Below are positions 1 to 9,464 of a stretch of DNA of 64,000 nt, one piece after another (the stretch's first letter is position 1; every line of letters begins with the position of its first letter). The stretch lies in NCBI GenBank assembly GCA_965207985.1, contig CBDBND010000032.1:248001-312000 (forward strand), read 5' to 3'. Made by a program: the position numbers and the translations under genes. The notes beneath the pieces were generated by a model that saw only the letters and a list, made by a program, of their open reading frames with translations, was not told the DNA's origin and made no database searches. This DNA is from CBDBND01 sp965207985 (GTDB lineage: Bacteria > Pseudomonadota > Alphaproteobacteria > Rhodospirillales > Rhodospirillaceae).

Positions 1-7
1 CGAGGCA

Positions 8-526
8 ATGATGCGCGCACTTCTCACCGTCCTTGCCCTAGCGCTGACAGCCCCTCCTGCGGCTTTGGCGCAAAGCGTTGAAGAGTTTTGGCAATCCTGT
101 TTGCCGACCCTGTCGACGCCACCAGCCGATGGCTACTATCGAGTGCGCTCCATCGGCGGAACGCCGGAAACCACCGAGGCCATCACCCGATTGATCCTCG
201 CCGGCGATAAGACGGGTACGTTTACCTCGCCGTGGATGTACGAGGGCGACCGTTCGATCACGCCGGTGGTCGGCGGCTATTCGGTGCTGACGGATTCAAA
301 GGGTGCGCCGGCGGCGGTTTTGAAAACCACCATGCTGATGACCCTGCCGTTCAATCAGATCACTGAAAACGAAACCGCCGTCGACGGCCCGCCCGTACGC
401 CCGTTGGAAATCTGGCGGCCCATCCATGTCGACTTCTTCACCAATGAACTGGCCGCGCGCGGGAAATCCTTCGCCCAAGACATGCCGGTGACGGTGGAAG
501 CCTTCGAGGTGGTTTGCCGGGGATGA
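8..526 (+). CDS. Exported ASCH-domain-like protein
   Basis: The 172-residue protein begins with a typical Sec signal peptide (hydrophobic LLTVLALALTAPPAALA, cleavage probably after AQS). The rest resembles the ASCH fold: a lysine-threonine motif (LAGDKTGTFTSPW, about residues 66-78), GGYSVLTD, and a WRPIHVDFF block near residue 138. ASCH proteins are normally cytoplasmic and are thought to bind RNA or modified nucleosides, so export is unusual. ATG at 8 is directly followed by a second ATG, and either could be the start. It lies upstream of the YdcF-like gene on the same strand. Family assignment is by motif reading only and the substrate is unknown. Confidence 0.6.
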   Translation: MMRALLTVLALALTAPPAALAQSVEEFWQSCLPTLSTPPADGYYRVRSIGGTPETTEAITRLILAGDKTGTFTSPWMYEGDRSITPVVGGYSVLTDSKGAPAAVLKTTMLMTLPFNQITENETAVDGPPVRPLEIWRPIHVDFFTNELAARGKSFAQDMPVTVEAFEVVCRG

Positions 527-547
527 CATAACGTTTAGGTTTAACGG

Positions 548-1084
548 GTGAAACATCACTACTATGTGATATTTGGTGCAGCAGTTCGCCCCGACGGAAC
601 ACCAAGCGGCACCCTTGCCCGGCGGGTGCGTGGTGCTTGGGATGCGGCAAAACAAGACTCGGACTCAAAAATTATCGTGACTGGTGGCCAAGGACGTTTT
701 GGTCCACCAGAAGCAAACGTGATGCGCGACCTACTAATTTCTCTTGGCTGTAACCCCGTTCGCATCGTTGTAGAAGACCAAGCAGAAGATACGTTTTCTT
801 CGGTCGTAAATTGCACTCGAATGATAAATGCAGACGGGAAGCCTCAAGGTCCCATAGCAGTCTGTACCAGTTCCTATCACGTTGTTCGGTGCCAGGCTCT
901 GTTTGCGCTTCTCGGTGTGAAAACCTCAGCGCGCCCAGTGCGACATGAACGGGTTCATTTGGGGATATTAAAATGAACCTATTACTGGCTTAGAGACTTC
1001 GTCGCCCTACCTTATGATGCCTGTCTTATGATAGTATCAGGTCAGAAAGACAATTTTGGGGAGAGCGGCGGGGACGCCACTTAG
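548..1084 (+). pseudogene. YdcF/DUF218-like protein with in-frame TGA
   Basis: A GTG start opens a 142-codon frame with DUF218 features: YVIFGAAVRPDGTPS at the N-terminus, IIVTGGQG, and CTSSYHVVR near residue 108. The frame stops at TGA 974-976. The same frame then continues with YYWLRDFVALPYDACL, which is the conserved DUF218 C-terminus (W-x-R-E/D then LPYD), up to TAG at 1082. The stop therefore sits inside the conserved domain, probably replacing a TGG tryptophan codon. DUF218 proteins are implicated in envelope or vancomycin-sensitivity functions, but their reactions are mostly unknown. A truncated product lacking the last ~35 residues may still be made. Confidence 0.75.
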
Positions 1085-1233
1085 TGGAACAATGAATTTC
1101 AAGCTAATCGCTGTCACTGCAGTTTCTGTCGGAGTTATTGCTGCAGGAGTTGTCTACTGGGCAATAGACGACGGAATTAATACGGTCGATCCAGCAATAG
1201 AAGATCCAGACACCCAACGAGCTCAAAATCTTA

Positions 1234-2164
1234 GAGCCTGACCGAAAAAGAATTGAGTGGAATCAGTCCCTTGTGATTCCCTTGTTGTGTTCGCCAGCAA
1301 GGAGGATAACAAGATGTGGACTGACGCCACTCGTGAGAAATATGAGCGCGAGGCGCACCGCTACGCAAGCGATCTGAGCGATACCGAATGGTGCGTGATC
1401 GAACCCCATATGCCGCCCGCAAGGGCTCTGGGCCGCCCGCGCAAGACGGATATGCGGGAAGTGATGACCGCGATCCTGTACATGGCCCGCAGCGGCTGCC
1501 AGTGGCGCATGCTGCCCGGCGAGTTTCCGCCGCGCAGCTCGGTTCAGTACTATTTCTACAAGTGGCGCGACGACGGGACGTGGCAGGAGGTCAACCGGGC
1601 GCTTCTGGCGCGCACCCGCGAGGCCGAGGGGCGGGCCGCTGCCGCGACTGCCGGGGTGATCGACAGCCAGTCGGTGAAGACCACGGAAAGCGGAGGTCCG
1701 CGCGGGTTTGACGCGGGTAAGAAGGTGATGGGCCGCAAGCGCCATATCGTGGTGGACACTGGCGGGCGGTTGCTCGGTGCCGTGGTCCACGAGGCTGACA
1801 TCCAGGATCGCGACGGTGCGCCGTCGCTGCTCGCCGAGGTGGGGGCGTGGTTTCCCGGGGTCGGCCATATCTTCGCCGACGGCGCTTACGCCGGCCCTAA
1901 GCTGGCCGGGGCGCTGAAGAAGATCGGCGACTGGGCGCTGGAGATCGTCAGGCGCAACGACAAGGCGGACGGCTTCGTTGCGCTGCCGCGCCGTTGGGTG
2001 GTCGAACGCACCTTCGCATGGTTCGGGCGCAGCCGCCGCCTTGCGAAGGACTTCAAGGCGACCGTCGAGAGCGCCCTTGCCTGGCTCCTGATCGCCAGCA
2101 TCCAAGTCTTCATCCGTAGACTAGCAAGGTTATGAAAATAAACGATTCTTTTCCGGCCAGACTC
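1234..2164 (+). mobile_element. IS5-family insertion sequence (931 bp)
   Basis: Imperfect terminal inverted repeats GAGCCTGACCGAAAAAGAAT (1234) and GAGTCTGGCCGGAAAAGAAT (complement, ending at 2164) flank one transposase gene. The target is duplicated as TTA at 1231-1233 and 2165-2167, which fits the TNA duplication of the IS1031-like group of IS5. The element has an apparently complete transposase and disrupts a small membrane-protein gene. Confidence 0.9.
1314..2135 (+). CDS. IS5-family transposase
   Basis: DDE transposase of 273 residues. I chose ATG 1314 because GGAGGA lies eight bases upstream; a longer in-frame start at 1257 lacks such a site. The N-terminus has the DUF4096-like region (LSDTEWCVIEPHMPP). 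The catalytic residues are visible: first Asp in GVIDSQSVKTTE, second in FADGAYAG, Glu in WVVERTFAWFGRSRR. There is no frameshift, so the enzyme could be active. Confidence 0.93.
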   Translation: MWTDATREKYEREAHRYASDLSDTEWCVIEPHMPPARALGRPRKTDMREVMTAILYMARSGCQWRMLPGEFPPRSSVQYYFYKWRDDGTWQEVNRALLARTREAEGRAAAATAGVIDSQSVKTTESGGPRGFDAGKKVMGRKRHIVVDTGGRLLGAVVHEADIQDRDGAPSLLAEVGAWFPGVGHIFADGAYAGPKLAGALKKIGDWALEIVRRNDKADGFVALPRRWVVERTFAWFGRSRRLAKDFKATVESALAWLLIASIQVFIRRLARL

Positions 2165-2447
2165 TTAGACCAGCCCGTCCAGCATTCGGTATAGCAATCG
2201 CTGCTATACAACCTTCCGGTCAACATCAGTTCACTTTTCCCCGCGAAGCTGCACAACGCTTGCTGGCTTTCCTTTTAGATCGCCGTCAGACTGACAACGG
2301 GATTGCAAGAGCTGTGCGCGAAGATTCTTATATCTATCATGTAGAGGGTGATCCGTCCGTCCCACCGCGAGTTTGCCGAGACGAAACCTAACTGGTGAGA
2401 GCGTTAATATTAGTCTTGTTTCAAGCCACCTTTGAATTCCAACGCCT

Positions 2448-2840
2448 TCAACCCTCCTCCACTATGCACTCCGCTTCGATCTCCACCAGCCAGTCGTCGC
2501 CGATGAGTTTGTGTACCGCCAGCATGGTCGCCGCCGGTTTGATGTCTTTGAACATCTCACCATGGGCGCGGCCGACCGCTTCCCAATCCTCGACGTTGAT
2601 CAGATAGGTGCGCGTGCGCACCACATCGCTCAGTGATCCGCCGAGATCGGCGATGGCTGTTTCGATGATGGCAAGACAGCGTTTGGCCTGACCGTAAGCA
2701 TCGCCCGGTGCGGCGGTTGTTCCGTCTTCGCCAATGGGGCCGGTCCCGGCGACAAAGATGTGATTGCCCACACGCACCGCCCGGCAAAAGCCAATGGTGT
2801 CTTCGTAAGGTGAACCGGAGGTGGTGGAGCGGCGGCGCAT
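2448..2840 (-). CDS. RidA/YjgF-family protein
   Basis: The 130-residue length and sequence match the RidA superfamily, which hydrolyses reactive enamine/imine intermediates. Visible family features are the N-terminal GSPYEDTIGFCRAVRVG, the AGTGPI segment, the DVVRTRTYL strand with its conserved arginine, and the C-terminal VEIEAECIV. The usual trimer-interface layout seems complete. It lies 33 bp downstream of the AlkB gene on the same strand, so the two are probably co-transcribed. It is more like a RidA paralogue than canonical RidA, so the exact substrate is uncertain. Confidence 0.85.
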   Translation of the reverse strand: MRRRSTTSGSPYEDTIGFCRAVRVGNHIFVAGTGPIGEDGTTAAPGDAYGQAKRCLAIIETAIADLGGSLSDVVRTRTYLINVEDWEAVGRAHGEMFKDIKPAATMLAVHKLIGDDWLVEIEAECIVEEG

Positions 2841-2873
2841 GAAAGTGTTCCTGACGATTAAAGGGCTTTGCGG

Positions 2874-3503
2874 TCAAAGCGCTTTTCTAAAAGTGAGACT
2901 GATGCGGCCGTCCAATCCGGGCAAGGGGCTGGTGCCGGGATAGATCTTTCGCACACCGTGAAAGCGCATGCGGCTGTCCCCGCCCATGAGAAGGACATCG
3001 CCGCTTTCAACGACAAAGACAATGGGTTTGTCCGAGCGCTCAAACCCGCCGATCAAAAAATCCGCTGCTGCGCCCAAACACACCGTAACGATGGGCTGAT
3101 TGAAATCCGCTTCGTCTTTGTCTTGATGCAGGCCCATCTTGGCGCCCCGGCCGTAGTGGTTGATCAGGCAGGCATCGGCGGAAAAATCGGGCCAGGGTGT
3201 GCCGGCGACAATCTCCGTAAGACGTTGCAAAAACGTCGGCGGCATTTTGGGCCAAGGCGCGCCCGAGCCGGGCTGGGTCTCTGTGTAGCGGTAGCCCTTG
3301 GCATCGCTCCACCAGCCGACGGTGCCGCAGTTGGTCATCTCCGCCGAGTAAAGCCCGCCAGACTTGGTCCGGGCCTGGCGGAACGGGGCTCTGGTCTCGA
3401 TCCGGCGGACAGCGGCCAGCAGTCTCGCTTGATCATCAGTGGTGACAGCCGCCCTTCGATGAAGAGTCCCTTCCGGCAGCTCAGGGGCAAAAAGCACGTG
3501 CAC
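2874..3503 (-). CDS. alkB: AlkB-like 2OG-Fe(II) dioxygenase
   Basis: The 209-residue protein has the AlkB layout: a nucleotide-recognition N-terminal half (GGLYSAEMTNCG, then the PWPDF segment), Fe-binding HxD in GLHQDKDE, a distal histidine in MRFHGVRKI, and a 2OG-binding arginine in RISLTFRK. AlkB enzymes oxidatively remove alkyl groups from 1-methyladenine and 3-methylcytosine in DNA or RNA. The GTG start shares its G with the TAG stop of the upstream methyltransferase (TAGTG), which implies translational coupling. That upstream gene is now split by an IS, which may affect AlkB expression. Confidence 0.9.
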   Translation of the reverse strand: MHVLFAPELPEGTLHRRAAVTTDDQARLLAAVRRIETRAPFRQARTKSGGLYSAEMTNCGTVGWWSDAKGYRYTETQPGSGAPWPKMPPTFLQRLTEIVAGTPWPDFSADACLINHYGRGAKMGLHQDKDEADFNQPIVTVCLGAAADFLIGGFERSDKPIVFVVESGDVLLMGGDSRMRFHGVRKIYPGTSPLPGLDGRISLTFRKAL

Positions 3504-3874
3504 TAATCCTGAGAGTCTTTCCTTGAATTCCTTGTCAATTCGTCAAGCTGTTCAAGATTGAACCGCCGGGAAAACATGATGTTTGTTTTATCCCAATCGG
3601 GGCCGCGTATTGGACCAAACTCCTTGTACTTGAGTAGCGAAAAACAATCCAAATCTTCCGGATAGGTACTTTTCATGAGGGTTAAAACATGCCCCGATTT
3701 TTCCATCTCTGGCACGATTTGAATGGCGAGGTGCTGTTTGTACCAGAACGCCGTACTTGGCCGGCATAAATAGAGTTTGCCAAAACCCATCAGGAAAGGA
3801 ACAAATCTTTCCCGATATCTATTCAAGTATTCGACGGTAGAAAAGGTTATTTGTGGAAATGCATAATTGAAGAA

Positions 3875-4607
3875 GGGTCTTGCCTAGCAGAGCATAGCCG
3901 ATGGCGGCATAAAGCTCTGTATGGTAATGAAAAACCGATACTCGAAAAGTTCCAAACTTTCTGAAGCTCAGATTCGCCTTGTCGTGAAGTGCTTTGCCGC
4001 TGATCTCACGGCGCTGCAAACGGCCGCGATTTGCGGCGTAAATCGCAACACTGTGAACCGGATCTACCGCGGCCTGAGGGAGCGGATCCTCGCGGCTTGC
4101 GAAGCACAGCGCCCGTTCTTCGGCGTGGTCGAGGTCGATGAGAGCTTCTTCGGTGCCAGACGCATCAAAGGCAAGCGCGGACGCGGAGCCTATGGCAAGA
4201 CAGTCGTCTTCGGGATCTTCGAACGCGAAGGGCAGGTCTACACCGAGATCGTCCCGGACTGCTCAAAGTCAACGCTACAGGGGATTATTCGGGGCAGGGT
4301 CGATCCAAGCACCGTCGTCAACTCCGATGGATGGCGCGGCTACAACGGCCTCGTCGATCTCGGCTATGGTCACTTCCGGGTCGACCATTCCTGCGATGAG
4401 TTCGCCCGCGGCCCGGTTCACATCAATGGCATCGAGGGCTTCTGGGGCATGGCCAAGGTGCGGCTCGTAAAGTTCATGGGTGTGCCCAGACACACATTCC
4501 ACCTCCACCTCAAGGAAACCGAGTGGCGCTTCAACCATCGGGCTTCCAACAAGGTCAGGCTTCTGCTACGTCACCTGCGAGAAAAACCGATCTGCTAGGC
4601 AAGACCC
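3875..4607 (+). mobile_element. IS1595-family insertion sequence (733 bp)
   Basis: Terminal inverted repeats GGGTCTTGCCTAGCAGA are exact at both ends. The 8-bp target duplication TTGAAGAA is present at 3867-3874 and 4608-4615, the duplication length typical of IS1595. One transposase gene fills the element. The small size fits the IS1016 group. It splits the methyltransferase gene. Confidence 0.95.
3921..4598 (+). CDS. IS1595-family transposase
   Basis: The 225-residue protein has a helix-turn-helix N-terminal region (AAICGVNRNTVNRIYRGL) and the IS1595 catalytic core: VEVDESFFG with the first Asp, VNSDGWRGYNGL with the second Asp, and HINGIEGFWGMAK at the C-terminal catalytic position. There are no frameshifts, and the length is normal for the IS1016 group, so it is probably functional. 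It is transcribed against the gene it interrupts. Confidence 0.93.
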   Translation: MVMKNRYSKSSKLSEAQIRLVVKCFAADLTALQTAAICGVNRNTVNRIYRGLRERILAACEAQRPFFGVVEVDESFFGARRIKGKRGRGAYGKTVVFGIFEREGQVYTEIVPDCSKSTLQGIIRGRVDPSTVVNSDGWRGYNGLVDLGYGHFRVDHSCDEFARGPVHINGIEGFWGMAKVRLVKFMGVPRHTFHLHLKETEWRFNHRASNKVRLLLRHLREKPIC

Positions 4608-5124
4608 TTGAAGAAATCGTCGACAACGACAATGCCTGACTCCTTCGTCAACTGGTGTGCCAAATCCAGATCACTGATGACAGAAGGTCCGCTGTGTTCT
4701 CCATCGATATGAAACCATCGTACTGACCGCGGTTTTATGCCTAAATCATCCGTGGAAATCATTCTTGAATCCACCTCATGCAGATGGACGGATTCGAGGC
4801 TTTTCAGACCCGCCAACTTTAAAGCCGCTTCAATTTCTGGTGCTTTTATCTGGATGTCGATGAGGATGATTTTTTCTTCCTGAGTTGCATCCGCATGGGC
4901 TGCCAGGATAGATGCGGTTTTGCCCATCCATGCGCCCACTTCCATGACATGCCCAAAACAGCTGAATTCCCGCTGTTTTCTTAAGAGATACCGCCATATG
5001 AGAAAGGATGCGGGATTGCACCATCCCTCAATGTCCGCCCATTTGCCTTCCAGTTCATCTAGGGTGTGGACGGTAGTGTCCAGAATCTTTCGCACTTTTT
5101 GTATTGGGCTGGTGGCTGATTTGG

Positions 5125-5388
5125 TCAGGCCGTGTTCCTTTGCTGCGTGAGTAGATTCATATTCATGTATCGTTTTAGGGACCATTTGCTTCCGGCTATG
5201 TGTCTTAACCTTGCTGCAGCCAAGTTGAGCGCCGATTGACCGTCAGGGAACGCTCCGACTACGCGGGTACCGTTCAAGACCTGACGGTCATCCTTACGCT
5301 GAGGACCGCGCCCCTGTTTGGGAAGAAGTGGGCCGATCACCGACCACTCCTCATCTGTCAAATCAAACCGTGCCACTCTTGCCTCCAA
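5125..5388 (-). pseudogene. Chimeric IS remnant: IS5 N-terminus joined to IS256 C-terminus
   Basis: One open frame begins like an IS5-type transposase (MEARVARFDLTDEEWSVIG, then DDRQVLNG) and changes after ~43 residues to the C-terminus of an IS256-family transposase (RVVGAFPDGQSALNLAAARL, then KRYMNMNLL). The two families are unrelated, so this is a junction of two old elements, close to position 5262. Neither catalytic core remains. The right end of the remnant abuts the apparent start of the methyltransferase gene. Confidence 0.75.
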
Positions 5389-5721
5389 TAAAAGAGGCTG
5401 TGAATCACACCTGCTTAGGTAAAATCAAGACATTGAATTGGGTTCACACCCTAGATTATCTGCGATGGTCATTGCTGTCCTATTTTGGGTGAACGGTTTT
5501 GCCGCAATTATGGCCCCAAAACAGTCCGAAGCCGGGGAAAAAAGAGTCGCTCTCCCCGTTGCGGGGGAAACGTCCACCCCCTATATACCCAGCGACCCTG
5601 GAGGGGGAACCGGGTCGTGGTTCAGACCATGGATTTCCTCCCCATTTTTACTTTTGGGGGATGTCCCCAGGCGCCGCCAGCGGGCCGGAGGTATCCGCCT
5701 CAACAAGAAGGATAAAACCCT
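5389..5721 (+). other. dnaK upstream region
   Basis: I see no convincing gene in this 333-bp stretch. Short frames here lack homology-like sequence. It holds a candidate heat-shock promoter at 5558-5587, about 135 bp upstream of dnaK, and an AGAAGG ribosome-binding site just before the dnaK ATG. No CIRCE inverted repeat was seen. Confidence 0.5.
5558..5587 (+). promoter_or_regulatory. Candidate RpoH (sigma-32) promoter for dnaKJ
   Basis: GTTGCG (5558-5563) and CCTATAT (5580-5586) are separated by 16 bases. They resemble the alphaproteobacterial heat-shock sigma consensus (CTTG...CCTATnT). Its location in front of dnaK supports the role. Assignment is by eye. Confidence 0.45.
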
Positions 5722-7674
<1,953 letters not shown>

Positions 7675-7769
7675 CGCGTTCTGCGTTGCGCTGTTGTTTT
7701 GGTTCGGTTCAATGACCTTTTCAAAAGCATACCCGGACTCGGCCCGGCTGTATTGCGTAGAGGTGCGTG

Positions 7770-8897
7770 ATGGCCAAACGTGACTTCTACGACGTGCTCG
7801 GCGTCAAGAAAGGCGTTTCAGGGGATGAGTTGAAAACGGCCTATCGCAAGCTCGCCATGAAGTATCACCCGGACAAAAATCCGGACGACAAAGATGCCGA
7901 GCAAAAGTTTAAAGACATCAACGAAGCCTACGAAGTTCTAAAAGACGAACAAAAAAGGGCAGCCTACGATCAGTTCGGCCATGCGGCCTTTGAGCAGGGC
8001 GGTCCGCGGGCAGGCGGCGGTGGTTTCGATTTCGGCGGCGGTTTTGCCGACATCTTCGATGAAATGTTCGGCGACATCATGGGAGGCCGGCGTGGCTCCC
8101 GTGGCCGGGCTCAAGCCCGGGGTCAGGACCTCCGTTACAACATGGACGTGACTTTGGAGGACGCCTTTCACGGCAAGAAAGCGACCATCACGGTACCGTC
8201 CTCGGCCACCTGTGAATCCTGCAACGGCACCGGGGGAAAGGACGGCGCTGCTCCGGACACCTGTTCCAGCTGCAATGGGGCGGGCAAAGTCCGCAGTCAG
8301 CAAGGGTTCTTTACGGTCGAGCGCACCTGCCCGTCTTGTGGCGGCGCAGGCAAAGTGATCACCGATCCCTGCCATGACTGCCGGGGGTCCGGCCGGGTGC
8401 GCAAAGACAAAACCCTGGAAGTCACCATTCCCCCCGGCGTGGAAGACGGCACCCGCATTCGCCTCGCCGGAGAAGGAGAGGCGGGGATGCACGGCTCTCC
8501 TCCGGGTGATCTCTATATTTTCTTAAGCGTCAAACCACACCGTCTGTTCCAGCGGGATGGCGCCAACCTTTACATGCGCGCACCCTTGTCCATGACCACC
8601 GCCGCCCTGGGCGGTGAGATTGAAGTGCCCACCATCGAAGGGGGCAAGGTCCGCGTGTCCATTCCCCACGGCTGTCAGAACGGCCATCAGTTCCGTTTGC
8701 GGGGCAAGGGCATGAACGTTTTGCGCTCGACGGCACGGGGCGACATGTTCCTCGAAGCCGCCATTGAAGTGCCGGTCAATCTCACGACCAAGCAAAAGGA
8801 TCTGCTGCGCGAGTTTGAACAAGACAGCGACCAGAAAACCTACAGCCCGGAGGCCCACGGCTTTTTCAACAAGGTCAAAGCCTTTTTTGAAGATTAG
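7770..8897 (+). CDS. dnaJ: Chaperone protein DnaJ (Hsp40)
   Basis: The 375-residue protein has all DnaJ regions in order: a J domain with the HPD triad (KYHPDKN), a Gly/Phe-rich linker (GGGFDFGGGFADIF), four CxxCxGxG zinc repeats (CESCNGTG, CSSCNGAG, CPSCGGAG, CHDCRGSG), and the C-terminal substrate-binding domains. ATG 7770 is preferred to GTG 7767 because MAKRDFYDVLG is the usual start and GAGGTG lies just upstream. It works as DnaK co-chaperone and probably shares the dnaK transcript. Confidence 0.98.
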   Translation: MAKRDFYDVLGVKKGVSGDELKTAYRKLAMKYHPDKNPDDKDAEQKFKDINEAYEVLKDEQKRAAYDQFGHAAFEQGGPRAGGGGFDFGGGFADIFDEMFGDIMGGRRGSRGRAQARGQDLRYNMDVTLEDAFHGKKATITVPSSATCESCNGTGGKDGAAPDTCSSCNGAGKVRSQQGFFTVERTCPSCGGAGKVITDPCHDCRGSGRVRKDKTLEVTIPPGVEDGTRIRLAGEGEAGMHGSPPGDLYIFLSVKPHRLFQRDGANLYMRAPLSMTTAALGGEIEVPTIEGGKVRVSIPHGCQNGHQFRLRGKGMNVLRSTARGDMFLEAAIEVPVNLTTKQKDLLREFEQDSDQKTYSPEAHGFFNKVKAFFED

Positions 8898-8927
8898 CCC
8901 GACTGGTGTTCTGACAGATGATTGGCT

Positions 8928-9386
8928 TTACAGCCGTCCAGTTAACCGCTGACGCCAGGTGAGTTTCTGCGGCAACGAGTCCTTATCCTCCAGATAAGAC
9001 CAATAGAATGACATGGTGTATTTGGTCGTCACTTTAGGTGTGACACCCCGGTGGAGATGAGTCCAAAAAGGCGGAAAAATGACAATTTTTCCAGCCTCTG
9101 GGCGAACCTTGAGGTTTTGGTGAGCAAATTCCGTGTAGCCGTCTTCGGCGACGTCTGACAAATATAGTAAGCACGCCAAAACACGTTCGGCCGTGTCATT
9201 GTTGGCGTTATCGGCGTGCCAGTCGAATGACTGACCCGGATCCACCCGCTCGATCCGCGGATAACGGCAACCCACATGCCCCGATGCAAGATGCGTAGCC
9301 AAGGCAGGAAACTCAGACGCATAATCCGTAACCACTTTTGTTACCGCGCTGTGGGTCTGAATGACCACATCCTTCCAATCGTCCAT
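8928..9386 (-). CDS. 2OG-Fe(II) oxygenase (prolyl-4-hydroxylase-like)
   Basis: The 152-residue protein has the iron-binding HxD in FDWHADNANND, a distal histidine in WTHLHRGVTP, and a 2OG-binding lysine in TTKYTMSFYW, all in the order of the P4Hc superfamily. Such enzymes hydroxylate proteins or small molecules. The protein is short for the family. In-frame sequence upstream of the ATG still reads plausibly (GRTGTILHLND) but has no clear start, so the N-terminus may be longer or lost. It is divergent from the glycosyltransferase gene at 9465, with only ~80 bp between them. Confidence 0.75.
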   Translation of the reverse strand: MDDWKDVVIQTHSAVTKVVTDYASEFPALATHLASGHVGCRYPRIERVDPGQSFDWHADNANNDTAERVLACLLYLSDVAEDGYTEFAHQNLKVRPEAGKIVIFPPFWTHLHRGVTPKVTTKYTMSFYWSYLEDKDSLPQKLTWRQRLTGRL

Positions 9387-9464
9387 GGTGTCGTTGAGAT
9401 GTAGGATGGTGCCCGTTCGGCCGGGGTCGACGCGTTCCCGACCGACCCGACCGACAGTCGAAGG

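Larger units (their letters stand above)
1092..2391 (+). pseudogene. Small single-TM protein gene split by IS5-family element
   Basis: ATG 1092 starts a short protein with one N-terminal membrane segment (LIAVTAVSVGVIAAGVVYWA). The IS at 1234-2164 interrupts it after 47 codons. Removing the IS and one copy of the TTA duplication joins 1092-1233 to 2168-2391, which restores one open frame of 121 residues ending at TAA 2389-2391. The downstream half reads as coding (FTFPREAAQRLLAFLLDRR and a C-terminal SYIYHVEGDPS). I do not recognise the family. The open frame across the join supports a real gene before insertion. The truncated product gains two residues from the IS before a TGA. Confidence 0.65.
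3503..5185 (-). pseudogene. Class I SAM methyltransferase gene split by IS1595 element
   Basis: The N-terminal half (4608-5185) carries a SAM-binding motif (VMEVGAWMGKTASILA) and an acidic strand end (ESGIVVVDDFF). The C-terminal half lies at 3503-3866. Removing the IS and one 8-bp duplication joins them in frame as DDFFNYAFPQITFSTVEY, giving 313 residues. This resembles Methyltransf_24-type enzymes that modify small molecules or surface sugars. The ATG at 5185 lies inside the IS256 remnant sequence in another frame, so the original N-terminus may also have been replaced. The stop overlaps the alkB start. Confidence 0.85.
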
